Source: Druceiella hillmani
Taxonomy: Eukaryota > Arthropoda > Insecta > Lepidoptera > Hepialidae
Reading direction: 5' to 3'
Assembly: GCA_039881145.1 (NCBI GenBank)
Contig: JAYKKI010000074.1
Coordinates: 8,906,501-8,970,500 of the forward strand
DNA length: 64,000 bases
Shown: positions 61,506 to 64,000 of the stretch, piece by piece
How the letters are laid out: every line of letters starts with the position of its first letter
How positions within the stretch are numbered: position 1 is the stretch's first letter
Position numbers and translations under genes: made by a program
The notes under the pieces: model-generated
The model's database searches: none
Told to the model about the DNA's origin: nothing
The model's input: the letters and a program-made list of their open reading frames with translations, nothing else

Positions 61506-63639
61506 AATCTTAGAAAAATTTAATAATCTATTTTGCAATAAAAAGGTTATTTTCTAAATGGTAGAACTTCCAATGGATGCTAAAGTTTTGAATATTGCAT
61601 AGTGAAAAACTTTCATAGGAAATAGTTATGTAATCGAGAAAGAAAGTTGACCATATTTTTAAGTGTAGCTCTAGACAAAAACTGTTATTTGATTCTTCTC
61701 CTGACATAAGTTTAATAATAAAAGTTTTTAAAGTTATTGAAAGGGGAAAACTGAAAGTTATTTAGAGATTCATTCATAATTAAGTGCAATTGTTTTGTGC
61801 TAAAGATTTTATTACGCCTAAGTTAAGTTCTTTCATTGAACTTAAAGTCTAAACATAAAATGAAATTGGTCTATACTAGTTTACTCCATATTCAGCTATA
61901 AAAGCAAATTATGTTCTCAGAGAACAGCCTATTTAGATATACCTATTCGATTAGCATGGTTCCCAGAAGTTTTGGCCAAATGGTAACCGTTTCTTCATGT
62001 AGCGACTTCAATAAACGTTCCTTTGTAGTGGCTATGGTGGATATGCACGTATTCGCTTCGCGTTTTCCCACTTTTGTGTGTAAGTATACAAAATAAATTC
62101 AAATAATTACTTGCTATTTTCCTTCACGCGCCTTTAATGATAACTCAAGTCGAATATTCTAATGTGTAATTTTTAATGTGTGCTCGACCATCGACGGTCG
62201 TGGAGATCTTGTTCGTGCCTATATTCAGTAATTATAAAATTAGATTAGCCTCAAAAAAAAAAAGAAAATTAAATACGGTTAAAAGTTACACGGAGATGTA
62301 ATAATATTCTATCTTTACCAATTATCAATGTTTTACATTAATATTCTGTTCATTACGGTTCATTTCCAGTTCAAATTGTAACACATATATTCAACGCATC
62401 ACGGCGTTTTAATTATGAAGTCTCTAATTGTATATAATACAAATTAAGCTATGCAAATAGAAATGTGAGCTTCATATAAAGTAAAAGCTCAGGTGAGATG
62501 TAATATATGACTCGAAAGTAAATTATTTACAAAAATAACCTCGGCAAACGTGTAGAAATGCATATAAATAATAAGTATTGACGTATTTTAGGTATTCCAC
62601 ACTAAAGATACTTGTAGCAAAAATGTAAATAAATTATGCTTATGGAAAAGGTATAAAAAGAAAGATTGTTAAAATATTTCCATAAAAATATTAGGGGATT
62701 TTTATTGCTTTAATAAAAAATAAACGTCCGTAAGAATAAATTTCTCAATATGTTAGTAACAGAGTTATTTTATTCTTTCTGTATTTGGCACGTAAAGATC
62801 AACGATATGGTAAATGTGGAGTGAGCTGTGAGTTTCAGTTGACTTGTAGCTAAAAAACTTTAAAACGTAATTTATGAAGTAGGACGCAACTCGTTACATC
62901 ATTACTTCTATACAAAATATTTCTAATGTAGAATGGTAGAGGATAGGAAGACGCGAGGAAATTAGATTTAGAGATCTGGGGAATGACGTACGTTTCTGTA
63001 TTTTTTGGAAATTTTGCGTTAAGTGTGCGTCTGAGATTAGTAGATAACAAGTAATTTTTAGAATTGCTATTTGTCTTTCTATATATTAGACCAGCACGCA
63101 AAAATAACTACATTGATTTAAATGGAAATTTCACTAGGATTTTAGTACGGGAAAATATTTTCTAAAATACTTTTGTTCCTCTGTTTCTTTATTTGTCGGT
63201 TTGTTTGTTTATCTCAAGCAACCGACCAAGTGTGAGAATGTCTCGCGCTTCGAGCGAGGCCTATGCTTAGTTCAAAGTGTTTACATAATATTTATCAGAA
63301 GTCAGCACTCATGTGGACTTCACAAAGTAATAAAAGTACATTGATATCTTATGTAATAAAGAAGGGGTAATTTATATTATCGCGAATATCTCAAAAAGCA
63401 TTAAGACTATAATTTATTAGAAATTAAGAATAGACTTGGCTGTGTTTAAAAAAATTATATTTTTTTCATAATTTCTGGTTCTGTAGCTTTGGCACTGAGG
63501 GGAGGGGTGCGACATATTTTTGCTTGTTTTGCAATATGTCAAAAAATACTTTTTGAGACCTTTCTTCAAAAGAACTAAAATGTCCACACAAATATTTTTG
63601 AGCAGTAGTATGTAACGTGCTTTATGATTATCCTAAATT
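61506..63639. other. AT-rich intergenic DNA
   Basis: Nothing recognised. Frames at 61911-62096 and 62850-63101 lack motifs. Confidence 0.45.
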
Positions 63640-63740
63640 TCAAGTTTCTGTATTAAGCGGTTTATAAGATAAAAGACCGTAAGTACTGAGGACGGTTTCT
63701 ATTTTTGCTTTTGAGGTACTAAACCCTATAAATTTGTAAT
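63640..63740 (+). repeat. relic of the same dispersed insect repeat
   Basis: AGGACGGTTTCTATTTTTGC followed by TTTTGAGGTACTAAACCCTA parallels GGGTTCCGTTTTT then TTGAGGTACGGAACCCTA of the repeat end. Confidence 0.5.
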
Positions 63741-64000
63741 ACTGATTTAATTTATTTCTCATTATGATTAATTATTTGCCCTCAGTTGTGAGCAGAGTCC
63801 GATGCTTTCTGTTTGTTGATTAGAAATTATTCTCAGTGGTAGAAAAGCAATCAGATTATGAGCTCAAAAGTGATATCAACCCGTTTTTCGATATAGGGTC
63901 TGAATAACAATTATCATAAGGGGAGTATATGCGCTTCGATGACATATTTCGGTCCACAGATACTCTTGATGTAGAATTATGATTTAACTTGAACAGCGCT
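63741..64000. other. AT-rich intergenic DNA
   Basis: Nothing recognised. Confidence 0.45.

Overview
The window is AT-rich, non-coding-looking DNA from a metazoan nuclear genome, most likely an insect. Three things suggest this: a Jockey-clade non-LTR retrotransposon (an arthropod hallmark), intron-like and TATA/initiator-like signals, and abundant (TA)n and (GT)n microsatellites beside decayed insect-type DNA transposons. I cannot name the order from sequence alone. I see no intact host gene, rRNA, convincing tRNA or CRISPR array. Every coding stretch I can recognise belongs to a transposable element (TE), and all are broken.

Layout. 0-20 kb: mostly plain AT-rich DNA, with a hAT-type transposase relic (1.82-2.73 kb, minus), a perfect 27-bp hairpin (6.25 kb), a dispersed-repeat relic (10.2 kb), two fragments of a Penelope/retrozyme-like repeat (16.4 and 16.9-17.1 kb) and a piggyBac transposase relic (17.5-18.66 kb, minus). 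20-25 kb: an inverted duplication (20.08-21.19 against 23.66-24.42 kb) enclosing a smaller inverted repeat around a (GT)n core, then a long (GT)n(TA)n tract. 26.5-30.5 kb: a Jockey-like element on the minus strand, with a gag-like ORF1 carrying zinc knuckles and an ORF2 carrying endonuclease and reverse transcriptase. It has several frameshifts and stops at an A-rich tail before reverse transcriptase motif C. 30.5-37.2 kb: nothing recognised. 37.26-about 41.83 kb: a Helitron on the minus strand with a clear CTAG 3' end, a PIF1-type helicase, a Rep/HUH region that has lost a catalytic histidine, and an unusual 5' region. 42-64 kb: more copies of the dispersed repeats, several hairpins, an internally deleted RTE-clade LINE (51.95-52.54 kb), an unassigned coding-like relic (49.7 kb) and a decayed copy of an uncharacterised transposon-associated gene (58.0-59.1 kb).

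The most interesting signal is the Helitron 5' region. About 180 bp (41471-41650) is an exact 10-bp-period array of TTC/GAA units, which is the layout of heat shock elements. It includes a perfect 18-mer made of four alternating units. It lies just upstream of a TATA box and an A-rich leader, between two strong palindromes. This suggests a heat-shock-type promoter carried by the transposon. Second in interest are a hammerhead-ribozyme-like core in a dispersed repeat (16.9 and 48.6 kb) and a pair of hairpins at 45.3 and 48.1 kb whose stems differ by an apparent compensatory change.
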